Assembly: GCF_900114135.1 (NCBI RefSeq)
Contig: NZ_FORY01000002.1
Coordinates: 62,001 to 126,000 of the forward strand
Direction of reading: 5' to 3'
Source of the DNA: Celeribacter halophilus
GTDB lineage: Bacteria > Pseudomonadota > Alphaproteobacteria > Rhodobacterales > Rhodobacteraceae
DNA length: 64,000 nucleotides
Shown: piece after piece, positions 35,212-44,816 of the stretch
Position numbering within the stretch: the first letter of the stretch is position 1
Layout of the letters: each line of letters begins with the position of its first letter
Position numbers and translations under genes: made by a program
The notes under the pieces: model-generated
The model's database searches: none
What the model saw: only the letters and a program-made list of their open reading frames with translations
What the model was told of the DNA's origin: nothing

Positions 35212-36123
35212 TCAGGCTTTGGCCTCATCTTCGTCCCGCATGTTGCGGCGGTGGGCGTTGATTTCCTCGGTGATGAAGTCGCGGAAAACCTCGATCCGTT
35301 TCGAATGGCGAAGCTCTTCGGGATAGGCGAGGAAAACAGGCACTTCGCCGCTTTCCAGATCGGGCAGCACACGCACCAGATGCGGCGCGCTTTCCACGAG
35401 GTAGTCGGGCAGAACCCCGACCCCCAGATGGTTGAGCACGGCCTGAAGCACACCGAAATAATTGTTCACAAAGAGCTTGGAGCGGATGTCATGTTCGTTC
35501 AGCTCTTCGACAAGGCGGGCGCCTGCGGCGACCTGATGGGCATTCGGGTTCTGACAGATCAGGCGATGCGACGAGAGATCGTCCACGCTTTCGGGCATCC
35601 CGTGTTTGTCGAGATATTCCTGAGTCGCAAAAAGACGCATGCGGATGTTCATCAGGCGCTTGCGGATCAGATCGGCCTGACTCGGCTCTTTCATCCGAAT
35701 GGCCACATCCGCCTCGCGCATGGGCAAATCAAGCACGCGTTCTTCGAGCATCAGGTCGATTTTGAGTTCAGGGTATTTGTCATAGAGTTTCGACAGGCGC
35801 GGCGCGAGCCAGAGCGTGCCGAAACCAGTGGCCGAGGTGACACGCAGCTCGCCATAGACTTCTTCTTCGCTGTCACGAATACGTGCAGCGGCGGCGTCGA
35901 GGCGTTTCGCCATGGCGCGGGTCGCCTCGAAAAGCAATTCGCCTTGCTCCGTCAGGATCAGGCCACGGGCGTGGCGGTGGAACAGGGTGGTGGACAGCGA
36001 TTCTTCGAGCGCACGGATCTGACGCGAGACGGCGGACTGGCTCAAATGCAGCGTGTCGCCTGCGTGAGTCAAAGACCCCGCATCCGCCACCGCGTGAAAA
36101 ATTCTCAGCTTGTCCCAGTCCAT
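35212..36123 (-). CDS. LysR-family transcriptional regulator
   Basis: This 303-residue regulator starts at the ATG at 36123 after AGGTGA; a GTG at 36132 is possible. The helix-turn-helix is typical (FHAVADAGSLTHAGDTLHLSQSAVSRQIRALEE needs no gap), followed by the effector domain with DADVAIR-like EADVAIRMKEP. The target is unknown. The gene is divergent from the acyltransferase gene at 36368 across a 244-bp AT-rich region. Confidence 0.91.
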   Translation of the reverse strand: MDWDKLRIFHAVADAGSLTHAGDTLHLSQSAVSRQIRALEESLSTTLFHRHARGLILTEQGELLFEATRAMAKRLDAAAARIRDSEEEVYGELRVTSATGFGTLWLAPRLSKLYDKYPELKIDLMLEERVLDLPMREADVAIRMKEPSQADLIRKRLMNIRMRLFATQEYLDKHGMPESVDDLSSHRLICQNPNAHQVAAGARLVEELNEHDIRSKLFVNNYFGVLQAVLNHLGVGVLPDYLVESAPHLVRVLPDLESGEVPVFLAYPEELRHSKRIEVFRDFITEEINAHRRNMRDEDEAKA

Positions 36124-36367
36124 ACCCGTCACCTGTTCTCATACAACGTCATTCATATAATCATAGGACATAGGAACGACGATGTGTTTTGGCCGCTTAT
36201 TTCGATGTTTTTGCATAAATCGCAAGCAAATTGCAGTTAGGTCACACAAATTGCCGCAGACATGTTGGGCAAATGCAAGTTTTTCGGGCGTAGGGCGGCG
36301 GTGTCCGTGTCTTGGCATTGTGTATATGTTTGCCTATCTTCGCCGGACGATCGGGGAAGGGTGACAG

Positions 36368-37360
36368 ATGACGCAAGTCGAAGACCGTGAGGCGGACGCC
36401 GAGCCGGCGCAGGTCGGTGCCGGAGCAAAGCTGGATATGCGGCAGGTTGCCCGCGACATTTCCTATGCGAGTTCGGCGGCGACCGGCGTCGGGCGGACGT
36501 TGATCCGTTTGATGGAGAATGCCACGGGGCGGATCGGATTGATCCGGCGCGCAGAAGGCTATGATGAGGAGGTCGCGGCAGGGCGTGATTTCTGGGCCGT
36601 GATGGCGGAGCGCTACGGGTTGAGCCTTGACGTCGTGCGCGGCGCATTGACGGATATTCCCGCAGAGGGGCCGCTGATCGTGGTGGCCAATCATCCTTAC
36701 GGTATTCTGGACGGGTTGATGCTGGGTCATATGCTTTCGGTCACGCGGGGAGACTTTCGCATTCTGGCCCATCGGGTGTTCAAGAAGGCCGAAGATATCG
36801 ACCGCGTGATCCTGCCGATTTCTTTCGAGGAGAGCAAAGACGCCGTGGCGCTCAATCTGGAGACCCGCAAGGAGGCGCTGCGCTATCTCTCCGAGGGCGG
36901 CTGTATTGGCATCTTTCCGGGCGGCACGGTGTCCACGGCGGCCAAGCCACTGGGGCGTCCGATGGACCCGAACTGGCGGGCGTTTACCGCGAAAATGGTG
37001 GCGAAATCCGGTGCGACTGTGGTGCCGGTCTATTTCGACGGGGCCAATTCACGCCTGTTCCAGTTGGCCAGCCACCTTCACTCGACCCTGCGCATGGGGT
37101 TGTTGATCCGCGAGTTCCGCGCGCGGATCGGCACACCGGTGCGCGTGGCGATCGGCGAGCCCATCGGGCCGGAGCGTTTGGCCGAATTTCGCGGAGACCC
37201 GAAAAAGTTGATGGATTTTCTGCGTGCCGAGACCTATTCACTATCTCAAAAGCCCTTGGCGGATGCCGGGCTTGGCTTTGAGTTCGAAGCGAAACACAGA
37301 ACGGACCGCAAGGCGGAACATGGGGCCAAGCCTCGCAAGGGTCTGAAGGATCGGTATTGA
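36368..37360 (+). CDS. Lysophospholipid acyltransferase (PlsC/OlsA-like)
   Basis: This 330-residue glycerolipid acyltransferase has the catalytic H-X4-D as NHPYGILD, and the substrate block FPGGTVST. The N-terminal part to about residue 95 precedes the PlsC fold. Members add the second acyl chain to lysophosphatidate or, for OlsA, to lyso-ornithine lipid; the NHPYG variant resembles the haemolysin/OlsA group. No olsB is nearby. The murI gene starts 1 bp after its stop, so they form an operon. Confidence 0.88.
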   Translation: MTQVEDREADAEPAQVGAGAKLDMRQVARDISYASSAATGVGRTLIRLMENATGRIGLIRRAEGYDEEVAAGRDFWAVMAERYGLSLDVVRGALTDIPAEGPLIVVANHPYGILDGLMLGHMLSVTRGDFRILAHRVFKKAEDIDRVILPISFEESKDAVALNLETRKEALRYLSEGGCIGIFPGGTVSTAAKPLGRPMDPNWRAFTAKMVAKSGATVVPVYFDGANSRLFQLASHLHSTLRMGLLIREFRARIGTPVRVAIGEPIGPERLAEFRGDPKKLMDFLRAETYSLSQKPLADAGLGFEFEAKHRTDRKAEHGAKPRKGLKDRY

Positions 37361-37361
37361 T

Positions 37362-38174
37362 ATGGCAGTGGGCATTTTTGACAGCGGACTGGGTGGGTTG
37401 ACGGTCTATGACGCGGTCTCGAAACGTCTTCCCGATGTGCCTTTGGTCTATTTCGGGGACAATGCCCATGCGCCTTACGGTGTGCGCACGGCCGATGACA
37501 TCTACAACCTGACCACCTCTGCCGTCGAACGTTTATGGGAAGCGGGCTGTGATCTTGTGATCCTGGCCTGTAACACAGCCTCGGCCGCCGCGCTGCGCCG
37601 GATGCAGGAAAGCTGGATTCCGCCGGAGAAACGTGTGCTGGGCGTCTTTGTGCCGCTGATCGAGGCGCTTACCGAACGCCAGTGGGGCGACAATTCCCCG
37701 CCGCGTGAGGTGGCAGTCAAACATATCGCGCTTTTTGCCACGCCCGCGACGGTGGCCTCGCGCGCCTTTCAGCGGGAGCTGGCCTTCCGCGCCATCGGTG
37801 TCGATGTCGAGGCGCAGGCCTGTGGCGGTGTGGTGGACGCCATCGAGGAGGGCGATATGATCCTTGCCGATGCGCTGGTGCGCTCCCATGTCGATGCGCT
37901 CAAACGTAAGATGCCGACACCGGATGCGGCGATTTTGGGCTGCACCCATTACCCGATCATGGAAACGGCCTTTCAGGAGGCGCTTGGCGAGGACGTGCGT
38001 GTGTTCAGTCAGGCCAATCTGGTGGCCGAAAGCCTTGCCGACTATCTGGCGCGGCACCCGAAGATGCTGGGCGAGGGGACAGAGAGCCTGTTTCTGACCA
38101 CAGGTGATCCGGCCAAAGTATCGCGCGGAGCGACGCAGTTTTTGCGACGAAAAGTCGAGTTTACCAAAGCGTGA
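37362..38174 (+). CDS. murI: Glutamate racemase
   Basis: This 270-residue enzyme makes D-glutamate for peptidoglycan. The motifs are [15 protein letters not shown] at 5-19, [11 protein letters not shown] near 30, the first catalytic cysteine in [11 protein letters not shown] and the second in GCTHYPIM. The length is typical. It lies directly after the acyltransferase gene. Confidence 0.95.
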   Translation: MAVGIFDSGLGGLTVYDAVSKRLPDVPLVYFGDNAHAPYGVRTADDIYNLTTSAVERLWEAGCDLVILACNTASAAALRRMQESWIPPEKRVLGVFVPLIEALTERQWGDNSPPREVAVKHIALFATPATVASRAFQRELAFRAIGVDVEAQACGGVVDAIEEGDMILADALVRSHVDALKRKMPTPDAAILGCTHYPIMETAFQEALGEDVRVFSQANLVAESLADYLARHPKMLGEGTESLFLTTGDPAKVSRGATQFLRRKVEFTKA

Positions 38175-38316
38175 CCCCGTATGGCCGCTGACCTCGCATG
38201 GCTAGGAGCCTGCGCCCACGGGTCGCAATTGCGCCGAATTCAGAATCCTTCTAAATTGAGGGCCCGACTTGATCACGGTCAAGGGACAGGCTGGGCCGAT
38301 GTGAGAGACGACAGAC

Positions 38317-39345
38317 ATGACTTATAAAATCGCCATTCTTGGAGCTTCCGGATACACCGGTGCCGAACTTGTCCGCCTGATCGCGACCCATCCGATGATG
38401 GAGATTGTGGCGCTCTCCGGTGACCGCAAGGCGGGCATGGAGATGGCGGAGGTCTACCCGCATCTGCGCCACATGGACCTGCCCGCACTGTGCAAGATTT
38501 CTGACATCGACTTTTCGCAGGTTGATCTGGCCTTCTGCGCCTTGCCCCATGCCACATCGCAAGCGGTGATCAAGGATCTTCCCGCCACCACGAAAGTCGT
38601 TGATCTCTCGGCAGATTTCCGTCTGCGTGATCCGGAAGAATATGAGAAATGGTATGGCAAACCGCATTCCGCCACCGATCTGCAAGGCGAGGCGGTCTAT
38701 GGTCTCACCGAATTCTACCGCGACGAGATCAAGACCGCGCGGCTTGTGGCCGGCACAGGCTGCAACGCGGCCACGGGGCAATTCGTCTTGCGCCCGCTCA
38801 TCGCTGCCGGTGTGATTGACCTCGACCAGATCATCCTTGATCTCAAGGTCGCGGTGTCCGGCGCGGGCCGCTCCCTGAAAGAACACCTGCTCTTCGGAGA
38901 GTTGGAAGACAATGCCTTCGGCTATGCGGTCGGGGGCAAGCACCGCCATCTGGGCGAGTTCGATCAGGAGTTCTCCAAGATTGCCGGACGGGATGTGCGT
39001 ATCCAGTTCACCCCGCATCTCGTGCCCGCCACACGCGGCATCCTCGCCACCGCCTATGTGCAGGGCGAAGCCGGTGCCGTGCATTACGCCTTGGCCGAGG
39101 CCTATATGAACGAACCTTTCATTCAGGTGCTGCCCTTCGGTCAGACGCCCGCGATGAAACAGGTGCGCGGCTCGAACTTCTGTCATATCGGCGTGGTCGC
39201 GGACAGGATTTCTGGCCGCACCATTGTGATCGGCACGCTCGACAACCTGACCAAAGGCTCGTCCGGTCAGGCCATCCAGAACGCCAACCTGATGCTGGGC
39301 CTCGACGAGACCACCGGTCTCATGAACGCGCCCGTGTATCCATAA
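38317..39345 (+). CDS. argC: N-acetyl-gamma-glutamyl-phosphate reductase
   Basis: This 342-residue arginine-biosynthesis enzyme has the NADP site [12 protein letters not shown], the catalytic cysteine in GTGCNAATG near residue 150, and [10 protein letters not shown]. It reduces N-acetyl-glutamyl phosphate to the semialdehyde. The length fits the type 1 family. It is followed 43 bp later by ccmE. Confidence 0.95.
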   Translation: MTYKIAILGASGYTGAELVRLIATHPMMEIVALSGDRKAGMEMAEVYPHLRHMDLPALCKISDIDFSQVDLAFCALPHATSQAVIKDLPATTKVVDLSADFRLRDPEEYEKWYGKPHSATDLQGEAVYGLTEFYRDEIKTARLVAGTGCNAATGQFVLRPLIAAGVIDLDQIILDLKVAVSGAGRSLKEHLLFGELEDNAFGYAVGGKHRHLGEFDQEFSKIAGRDVRIQFTPHLVPATRGILATAYVQGEAGAVHYALAEAYMNEPFIQVLPFGQTPAMKQVRGSNFCHIGVVADRISGRTIVIGTLDNLTKGSSGQAIQNANLMLGLDETTGLMNAPVYP

Positions 39346-39388
39346 TCCACCCTTGATCGCACCCCGAGCGGGGCTGAGGAGAGACACC

Positions 39389-39841
39389 ATGGCAGGCTTG
39401 AAAAACTTGAAAAAGAAACGCCGTATTCAGGTGGTTTTCATCGCGGCTCTGGCTCTGCTCGTCTCGGTGTCGCTCATTGGCTACGCCTTCCGCGACGGGA
39501 TCAACCTCTACCGTGACCCGTCGAAAGTCGTCTCAGAGCCGCCCCGCGAAGGCGAGATTTTCCGCTTGGGCGGGCTGGTCGAAGAGGGCTCTCTGGTCCG
39601 TGGCGAGGGCACGCATGTGACCTTTACCGTCACCGACGGGGCAGAGACCGTCCCTGTGTCCTTTGAGGGCGTCCTGCCGGATCTCTTCGGCGAGAACCAA
39701 GGCATGATCGGCACCGGTTCCATGGTGGACGGGGTCTTTGTGGCGAGCGAAATTCTGGCCAAACATGACGAGACCTACATGCCCAAAGAGGTGATGGATT
39801 CGCTCAAGGAAACCGGCGTTTATGTGGAGCCGGAGAGCTAA
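39389..39841 (+). CDS. ccmE: Cytochrome c maturation heme chaperone CcmE
   Basis: This 150-residue membrane-anchored protein starts at the ATG at 39389. It has one helix (about 14-33) and a periplasmic OB-fold. The heme is bound covalently by H126 in the HxxxY motif AKHDETYMP (Y130). CcmE receives heme from CcmC and passes it to CcmF/CcmH, encoded 3 kb downstream at 42834-45262. The intervening block is unrelated to heme delivery. Confidence 0.95.
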   Translation: MAGLKNLKKKRRIQVVFIAALALLVSVSLIGYAFRDGINLYRDPSKVVSEPPREGEIFRLGGLVEEGSLVRGEGTHVTFTVTDGAETVPVSFEGVLPDLFGENQGMIGTGSMVDGVFVASEILAKHDETYMPKEVMDSLKETGVYVEPES

Positions 39842-39937
39842 GGGGGCGCACGACGGCCCTCATAAAAATCGATGTTTTCCTTGAAATTCAAATAAAGCCC
39901 GCGTTTTATATCTCCTGATTTCAGGGGAGGCGGGATT

Positions 39938-40570
39938 TTGATTGAGGGACTTATTTTTATTGCGGTTATCGCGGGCCTATTTTTCTTCCTGTGGGAGAAA
40001 AAGGATCCAATACGCTCCGAGCGAGAAGAAAACCCGCCGTCTGTGATCCCATTCCCCAAGAAGCCTCCATCCGAGAACCGCCCAACATATTATGCGCCAC
40101 CAACGCCCAGCCCGTTCAATGAGAAAACAGCACGGGACGCGGTCGAAAAGCCTGTCATTCGGGGGCGGGCCTATGTCGTGGATGGCGATACGGTTGTGAT
40201 CAGGAAAACGCAAATCCGGCTCTTTGGCGTGGATGCCCCCGAAATGAACCACCCCTACGGGAAAAAGGCGAAATGGGCCTTGGTGAAACTCTGCAAGGGT
40301 CAGGAGGTCAAGGCCGAGGTCACGGATGTGGATGCGCATGGGCGCACGGTGGCCAAATGTTATTTGCCGGACGGGCGTGACCTCTCTGCGGAAATGGTGA
40401 AACTCGGTCTTGCGATAGACTGGCCGAAATTTTCCGATGGCGTGTATAAACCGTTGGAAGTGCCTGATGTGCGCAAGAAGCTCTGGCTGGCGGATGCCCG
40501 TCAAAAGGGCCGGATGCACATTTGGGACAAATACGATGCCAAGCAGAAAGAGCGACAAGAGAACGCCTGA
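39938..40570 (+). CDS. Membrane-anchored thermonuclease-family protein
   Basis: This 210-residue protein starts at a TTG at 39938 with a strong AGGGGAGG site; no ATG is suitably placed. An N-terminal helix (about 3-18) should anchor it, followed by a proline-rich linker (about 30-65) and an SNase domain from about 70. SNase motifs are VDGDTVVI, the RLFGVDAPE loop with its arginine and acidic metal ligand, and DAHGRTVAKCYLPDGRD. It would degrade DNA or RNA in the periplasm. It lies between ccmE and the lysis cassette. Confidence 0.83.
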   Translation: MIEGLIFIAVIAGLFFFLWEKKDPIRSEREENPPSVIPFPKKPPSENRPTYYAPPTPSPFNEKTARDAVEKPVIRGRAYVVDGDTVVIRKTQIRLFGVDAPEMNHPYGKKAKWALVKLCKGQEVKAEVTDVDAHGRTVAKCYLPDGRDLSAEMVKLGLAIDWPKFSDGVYKPLEVPDVRKKLWLADARQKGRMHIWDKYDAKQKERQENA

Positions 40571-40608
40571 AGCCTCAGTGGTGGCGCTTCCCTGATGGGG
40601 GACATGGA

Positions 40609-40640
40609 AACCAAACCGTAAATGTAACCAAACCGTAAAT
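40609..40640 (+). repeat. Tandem direct repeat upstream of the endolysin
   Basis: AACCAAACCGTAAAT occurs twice, at 40609-40623 and 40626-40640, with a 17-bp period, about 80-110 bp upstream of the endolysin ATG. The spacing suggests two binding sites for a regulator on nearby faces of the DNA. Confidence 0.6.
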
Positions 40641-40719
40641 CCGCAGGCGTGCGGTGGTTTCCGCCGGTATTAACTTTTTTGCGTCAGCCTGATCCCGTCA
40701 ATTGGTGGGATTGAGGCAT

Positions 40720-41331
40720 ATGAAAACAGTACAGCAAATCGCGATGGAAATCGTCGCCCGCGAGGGTGGCTATGTCAACGATCCGGATGATCCGGGCGGG
40801 GCGACCAAATACGGGGTCACGCTGGGCACGCTGCAACGGCTCGGGATTGATCTCGATGGCGACGGACAAGTGACTGCGCGTGATGTCAAGCGGCTGACCC
40901 GTGTGAAAGCCCGCGACATTTTCGTGGAGCATTATTTCCACCGCCCGCGTATCGACGAATTGCCCCCCTGTTTGCAGGCGAGTGTTTTCGACATGTATGT
41001 GAACGCGGGCAGTAATGCGGTGCGGATTTTACAGAGACTTCTCAATGATATGGGGCAGCGTATCGCCATTGACGGGGTGATCGGGCCACAGACCATCGAG
41101 GCGGCGTTTCTGGCACAATCTCCGGCACCGCATCATCTGGCGGATGCCTACGGGATTGCACGGCGGAATTATTATTATGCGTTGGCGGACAAACGCCCCA
41201 GTTCGCGCAAATATGCGCGGCGGCTTGATGGCGGCAAGGGTGGTTGGATCACCCGTGCGGAAGATTTCATCTCGCCGCGCTATCATCTGACAGATGCCGA
41301 ACATGCTGCGCGGGTGGCCTCATGGGGATGA
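40720..41331 (+). CDS. GTA-type endolysin, glycoside hydrolase family 108
   Basis: This 203-residue peptidoglycan hydrolase starts at the ATG at 40720 after TTGAGG. It has the family signature EGGYVNDPDDPGGATKYGVT at residues 15-34, where E15 is the catalytic acid, and a C-terminal peptidoglycan-binding part with DGVIGPQT. No signal peptide is present, so it needs a holin, encoded directly downstream. In Rhodobacterales this pair releases gene transfer agent particles. No phage structural genes are nearby. Confidence 0.87.
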   Translation: MKTVQQIAMEIVAREGGYVNDPDDPGGATKYGVTLGTLQRLGIDLDGDGQVTARDVKRLTRVKARDIFVEHYFHRPRIDELPPCLQASVFDMYVNAGSNAVRILQRLLNDMGQRIAIDGVIGPQTIEAAFLAQSPAPHHLADAYGIARRNYYYALADKRPSSRKYARRLDGGKGGWITRAEDFISPRYHLTDAEHAARVASWG

Positions 41332-41921
41332 TGGGCAAAGCCTTCGACCTGCTTTTTGGCGAAGGGCGCAATGTGCTCAAGGAAACGGCGGAGGTATTTT
41401 TCGAAAACTCGGAAAACTCCGCAGCCCGTGAGGCCAAAAGCCGTGCTGCGGCTCTGGAACAATTCGCCTCAGAATTTGCCATGGAGCGCAAAGGCCATTT
41501 CGACCGGTTCATGGACGGGCTCAACCGCGTGCCGCGCCCGTTGATGGCATTTGGCACCATCGGGCTTTGCATCTCGGCCATGGTTGATCCGGTCTGGTTC
41601 GCCTCACGGATGCAGGGCATCGCGCTGGTCCCCGAGCCGCTTTGGTGGCTATTGGGCACTATCGTCTCTTTCTATTTCGGCGCCCGCTATCAAGTGAAAT
41701 CGCAGGAATTTCAACGCTCTGTCGCCGCTTCCGTGGCGCAGGTTCCACAAGTCAGAGCCAATATCGCGGCCCTCAAGGCGCTGGATGCGGGGGCCAGCGG
41801 GGTCGGGATGCCCGCAAGCATCGGCTCCGTGGACAGGTCGCAGTCCGAACCGCCTTCGGTGCCGGGCAGCGAAGCACCCAACCCCGCGCTCACGGCATGG
41901 AGGGCAGGGCATGATGAGTGA
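41322..41921 (+). CDS. GTA-type 3-TM holin
   Basis: This protein of 199 residues overlaps the endolysin by 10 bp. Polar helices fill residues 1-60 and two strong membrane segments lie near 70-90 (PLMAFGTIGLCISAMVDPVW) and 105-122 (PEPLWWLLGTIVSFYFGARYQ), with a weakly hydrophobic third region. This layout fits the holin of 3TMs family linked to gene transfer agent release. A hydrophilic, Ser/Pro-rich tail ends the protein. An alternative start at 41328 or 41331 is possible. Confidence 0.8.
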   Translation: MGMMGKAFDLLFGEGRNVLKETAEVFFENSENSAAREAKSRAAALEQFASEFAMERKGHFDRFMDGLNRVPRPLMAFGTIGLCISAMVDPVWFASRMQGIALVPEPLWWLLGTIVSFYFGARYQVKSQEFQRSVAASVAQVPQVRANIAALKALDAGASGVGMPASIGSVDRSQSEPPSVPGSEAPNPALTAWRAGHDE

Positions 41922-42099
41922 CGTTTTGATCCGTGCGCTGTCCGACCACGGGCCTTGGGCGCTCATGGTGTTCTTTCTGCTCTACCGTGACTTGCAAAAG
42001 GATCAGGCGACCCGCGCGGTGCTCGACAAGAACACGCAGATCCTTGTGGAGATGACCACGATGATCCGCGAACGGCTGCCGAGAGGGGGACGGATATGA
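41911..42099 (+). CDS. Small membrane protein of the lysis cassette
   Basis: This 62-residue protein (or 61 from the ATG at 41914) overlaps the holin end by 11 bp. A short membrane segment, WALMVFFLLYRDL, lies near 15-28, followed by a charged helix. The size and location match small accessory lysis or anti-holin proteins, but it has no recognisable family. It is coupled to the next gene by ATGA. Confidence 0.7.
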   Translation: MMSDVLIRALSDHGPWALMVFFLLYRDLQKDQATRAVLDKNTQILVEMTTMIRERLPRGGRI

Positions 42100-42233
42100 C
42101 GCATCATATGTGCTGGATCTGGCAGAGATTGCACAGCCTCTGGCTGGGCGAGGCGCTGAGCAGGGCTGTGGCGCGCAACAGGGCTGCGGCGGAGGCATTG
42201 GACGCGGTCGTCAAGGAGATGTTGGAACAATGA
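42096..42233 (+). CDS. 45-residue small protein in the lysis cassette
   Basis: This 46-codon frame (45 residues plus stop) starts MTHHMCWIWQ and continues with an amphipathic helix RLHSLWLGEALSRAVARNRA. Its ATG overlaps the preceding stop and its TGA overlaps the next ATG, both by 4 bp. That double coupling argues for translation despite its length. No family is recognised. Confidence 0.65.
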   Translation: MTHHMCWIWQRLHSLWLGEALSRAVARNRAAAEALDAVVKEMLEQ

Positions 42234-42652
42234 AACAGGTGATGACACTGTATGGCCTCGTTCTGGGCGCGGGTTGTCTTGCGGCGGGCTCATTGGGGCT
42301 GGAGCAGGCGCTTTTGCTGGCCTACGGGGCGATTGCGCTCATGGCGCTGACGATCTCGGCCACGTTTCTGTGGCTATGGCAGTTGCGTGCCACGCCTCTG
42401 GCCTTGGGCATGTCGCTCTCATGGGCGGGATCGGGGCTGACCATCGGGTGCTGGTGGGCGATGCAGATCGCACAGAATCCGCTTTGGGGGCTGGAGGCCG
42501 CAGTGCTGTTTGTGTTCCTCTCGCTCCTGATCTGCGGTGCCGTGATTCACTTTTCGGTGATTCAGGGCAGTTTCGGCCTGTCGGGTCTGTCGTTTCTCTG
42601 GCCGGTGTTCGGTGCGGTGCTTGTCTCTTTCGGGGTCCTTTTGGCGCTTTGA
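42230..42652 (+). CDS. Multi-spanning membrane protein at the end of the lysis cassette
   Basis: This 140-residue protein has about four membrane helices covering most of its length (about 5-30, 32-52, 60-80, 88-135). It is coupled by ATGA to the 45-residue gene. It lacks the family signatures of holins or CcmF. It may belong to the lysis cassette or to the cytochrome c operon, since ccmF follows 180 bp later. Confidence 0.7.
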   Translation: MKQVMTLYGLVLGAGCLAAGSLGLEQALLLAYGAIALMALTISATFLWLWQLRATPLALGMSLSWAGSGLTIGCWWAMQIAQNPLWGLEAAVLFVFLSLLICGAVIHFSVIQGSFGLSGLSFLWPVFGAVLVSFGVLLAL

Positions 42653-42833
42653 GGCGCATGGGTGGTGGGAAGAGACGGGGAAGGGGGCGGTTTGGCCCCT
42701 TTTCTTCATGGCGTTTCCGGCTGCGTTTTGACGGCAGGTAGGATTGAGGGCGCACTTTGCTTGCGACATTGGCGCACAGCCCATTGGCGGAGGCGTCGCG
42801 CTGGGATAGAACGAGGCAAAAGAGGAAGCCACC

Positions 42834-44816
42834 ATGCTCGTTGAACTCGGACATTTCGCCCTCGTGCTGGCCTTTGCTGTGGCCTTGGCACAGACTGTTC
42901 TTCCGCTTTGGGGGGCGCAGACCCGCAATCCGGCGCTTATGGCCGTAGGGGAACCTGCGGCGATGATCCAGTTCGTGCTGGTGACCTTTTCCTTTGGCGT
43001 GCTGACCTATGCCTTTGTGACCTCGGATTTCTCGCTCAAGGTTGTGATGGAAAACTCCCACACGCTCAAACCGATGCTCTACAAGGTCTCCGGCGTTTGG
43101 GGCAACCACGAGGGCTCCATGCTGCTCTGGGTTTTGATCCTTGCCCTGTTCGGAGCCACGGCGGCGCTGTTCGGCGGTAATATTCCGGCCACGTTGCGCG
43201 CGCGGGTCATCGGCATTCAGGGCTCTATCGGCGTGGCGTTTTTGGCCTTCATCCTCTTTACCTCCAACCCGTTTGTGCGCCTCGCCATACCGCCGATGAA
43301 CGGGCAGGACCTGAACCCGCTTCTGCAAGACCCCGGTCTCGCCTTTCACCCGCCGTTTCTCTATCTCGGCTATGTCGGTCTTTCCATGACCTTTTCCTTT
43401 GCTGTGGCGGCCTTGCTCGAAGGCCGTGTGGACGCCGCTTGGGGGCGCTGGGTGCGGCCCTGGACGCTGGCGGCTTGGGTCTTTCTGACCATCGGCATCG
43501 GCCTTGGCTCGTGGTGGGCCTATTACGAGCTGGGCTGGGGCGGGTTCTGGTTCTGGGATCCGGTGGAAAACGCCTCGCTCATGCCGTGGCTCTTTGCCGC
43601 CGCGCTGTTGCATTCCGCTATCGTGGTCGAGAAACGCGAGACGCTCAAAAGCTGGACCATCCTGTTGGCGATCATGGCGTTCGGCTTTTCGCTCATCGGC
43701 ACCTTTCTCGTGCGCTCGGGCGTGATCACTTCGGTGCATGCCTTTGCCAATGATCCCGAACGTGGCGTCTTTATCCTGTTGATCCTTGCTGTGTTCATGG
43801 GCGGGGCACTGGCGCTTTTCACCCTGCGCGCCGGTGTCATGCAGGCCAAGGGCGTCTTCGCTCTGGTCTCCCGCGAAAGCGCGCTGGTCATGAACAACAT
43901 ATTGCTCGCGGTCTCTTCGCTCGTCGTCTTTATCGGCACGATCTGGCCGCTGGTGGCCGAAGCTCTCTGGGCGCGTAAACTCTCCGTCGGGGCGCCGTTC
44001 TTTGACGCGGCATTCACGCCTTTCTTCGTGGCTCTGGCGATCCTTCTGCCGATCGGGGCGATCTTGCCGTGGAAACGTGCCAAGCTGGGCGCGAGCGTCA
44101 AAAAGCTCCTCCCGTCGCTCATTCTGGCGTTTGCGGTGCTTGGCCTCATCTGGTCGATCCAGACACAGAAAACCCTGCTTGGCCCCATTGGCCTTGCGCT
44201 TGGCACATGGCTTGTGGCCGGAGCGGTGCAAGATATCCTGCTGCGCACCGGCAAGAGCGTGAACCTGTCGCGTCTCTCTCGTCTGCCGCGCGCGGACTGG
44301 GGGCGGCTTCTGGCCCATGGCGGGCTTGGCATCACTATGGCCGGCATCTCCGGGCTGACCGCATGGACCGTCGAGGACATTCGCGTGGTGCAGATCGGCG
44401 AGTCCTTTGATGTGGCGGGCTATACTATCGCGCTGGAGGCGGTCGAACGTCAGCAGGGGCCGAACTACATCACCACAATGGCCACGATGGAGGTGTTCAA
44501 AGACGCCAAGCACATCGCCACATTGCATCCCGAAAAACGCTCTTATCCGGTGGCCCAGATGCCCACGACCGAAGCGGGGATCGACAACGGTTTCCTGCGT
44601 GACATCTATCTGGTGATCGGGGACATCCAGTCCAATGGTGGCTGGGCCGTGCGCACCTATATCAAGCCTCTGGCCAACTGGATCTGGGGCGGGACGATCA
44701 TTATGGCGCTTGGCGGCTTCCTGTCGCTCACAGACCGCCGCTACCGTGTGGCTGCAGGGGCGCGCAAGGCGCAAACCCCGCGCAAGGTCACGGCCAAAGG
44801 AGTGCCTGCCGAATGA
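42834..44816 (+). CDS. ccmF: Cytochrome c maturation protein CcmF
   Basis: This 660-residue membrane protein has about 15 helices. The tryptophan-rich WWD heme-handling motif is present in GWGGFWFWDPVENASLMPW near residue 230, and conserved histidines flank it. CcmF receives heme from CcmE and attaches it to apocytochrome c with CcmH. The length is typical. It overlaps ccmH (ATGA) and is preceded by AGAGGAAG. Confidence 0.96.
   Translation: MLVELGHFALVLAFAVALAQTVLPLWGAQTRNPALMAVGEPAAMIQFVLVTFSFGVLTYAFVTSDFSLKVVMENSHTLKPMLYKVSGVWGNHEGSMLLWVLILALFGATAALFGGNIPATLRARVIGIQGSIGVAFLAFILFTSNPFVRLAIPPMNGQDLNPLLQDPGLAFHPPFLYLGYVGLSMTFSFAVAALLEGRVDAAWGRWVRPWTLAAWVFLTIGIGLGSWWAYYELGWGGFWFWDPVENASLMPWLFAAALLHSAIVVEKRETLKSWTILLAIMAFGFSLIGTFLVRSGVITSVHAFANDPERGVFILLILAVFMGGALALFTLRAGVMQAKGVFALVSRESALVMNNILLAVSSLVVFIGTIWPLVAEALWARKLSVGAPFFDAAFTPFFVALAILLPIGAILPWKRAKLGASVKKLLPSLILAFAVLGLIWSIQTQKTLLGPIGLALGTWLVAGAVQDILLRTGKSVNLSRLSRLPRADWGRLLAHGGLGITMAGISGLTAWTVEDIRVVQIGESFDVAGYTIALEAVERQQGPNYITTMATMEVFKDAKHIATLHPEKRSYPVAQMPTTEAGIDNGFLRDIYLVIGDIQSNGGWAVRTYIKPLANWIWGGTIIMALGGFLSLTDRRYRVAAGARKAQTPRKVTAKGVPAE

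Noticed and set aside
42339-44774. Open frame of 811 codons on the minus strand opposite ccmF
   Set aside because: It is a GC-rich shadow of ccmF; the product is rich in Arg, His and Pro with no domain, while the plus strand is unmistakably CcmF.
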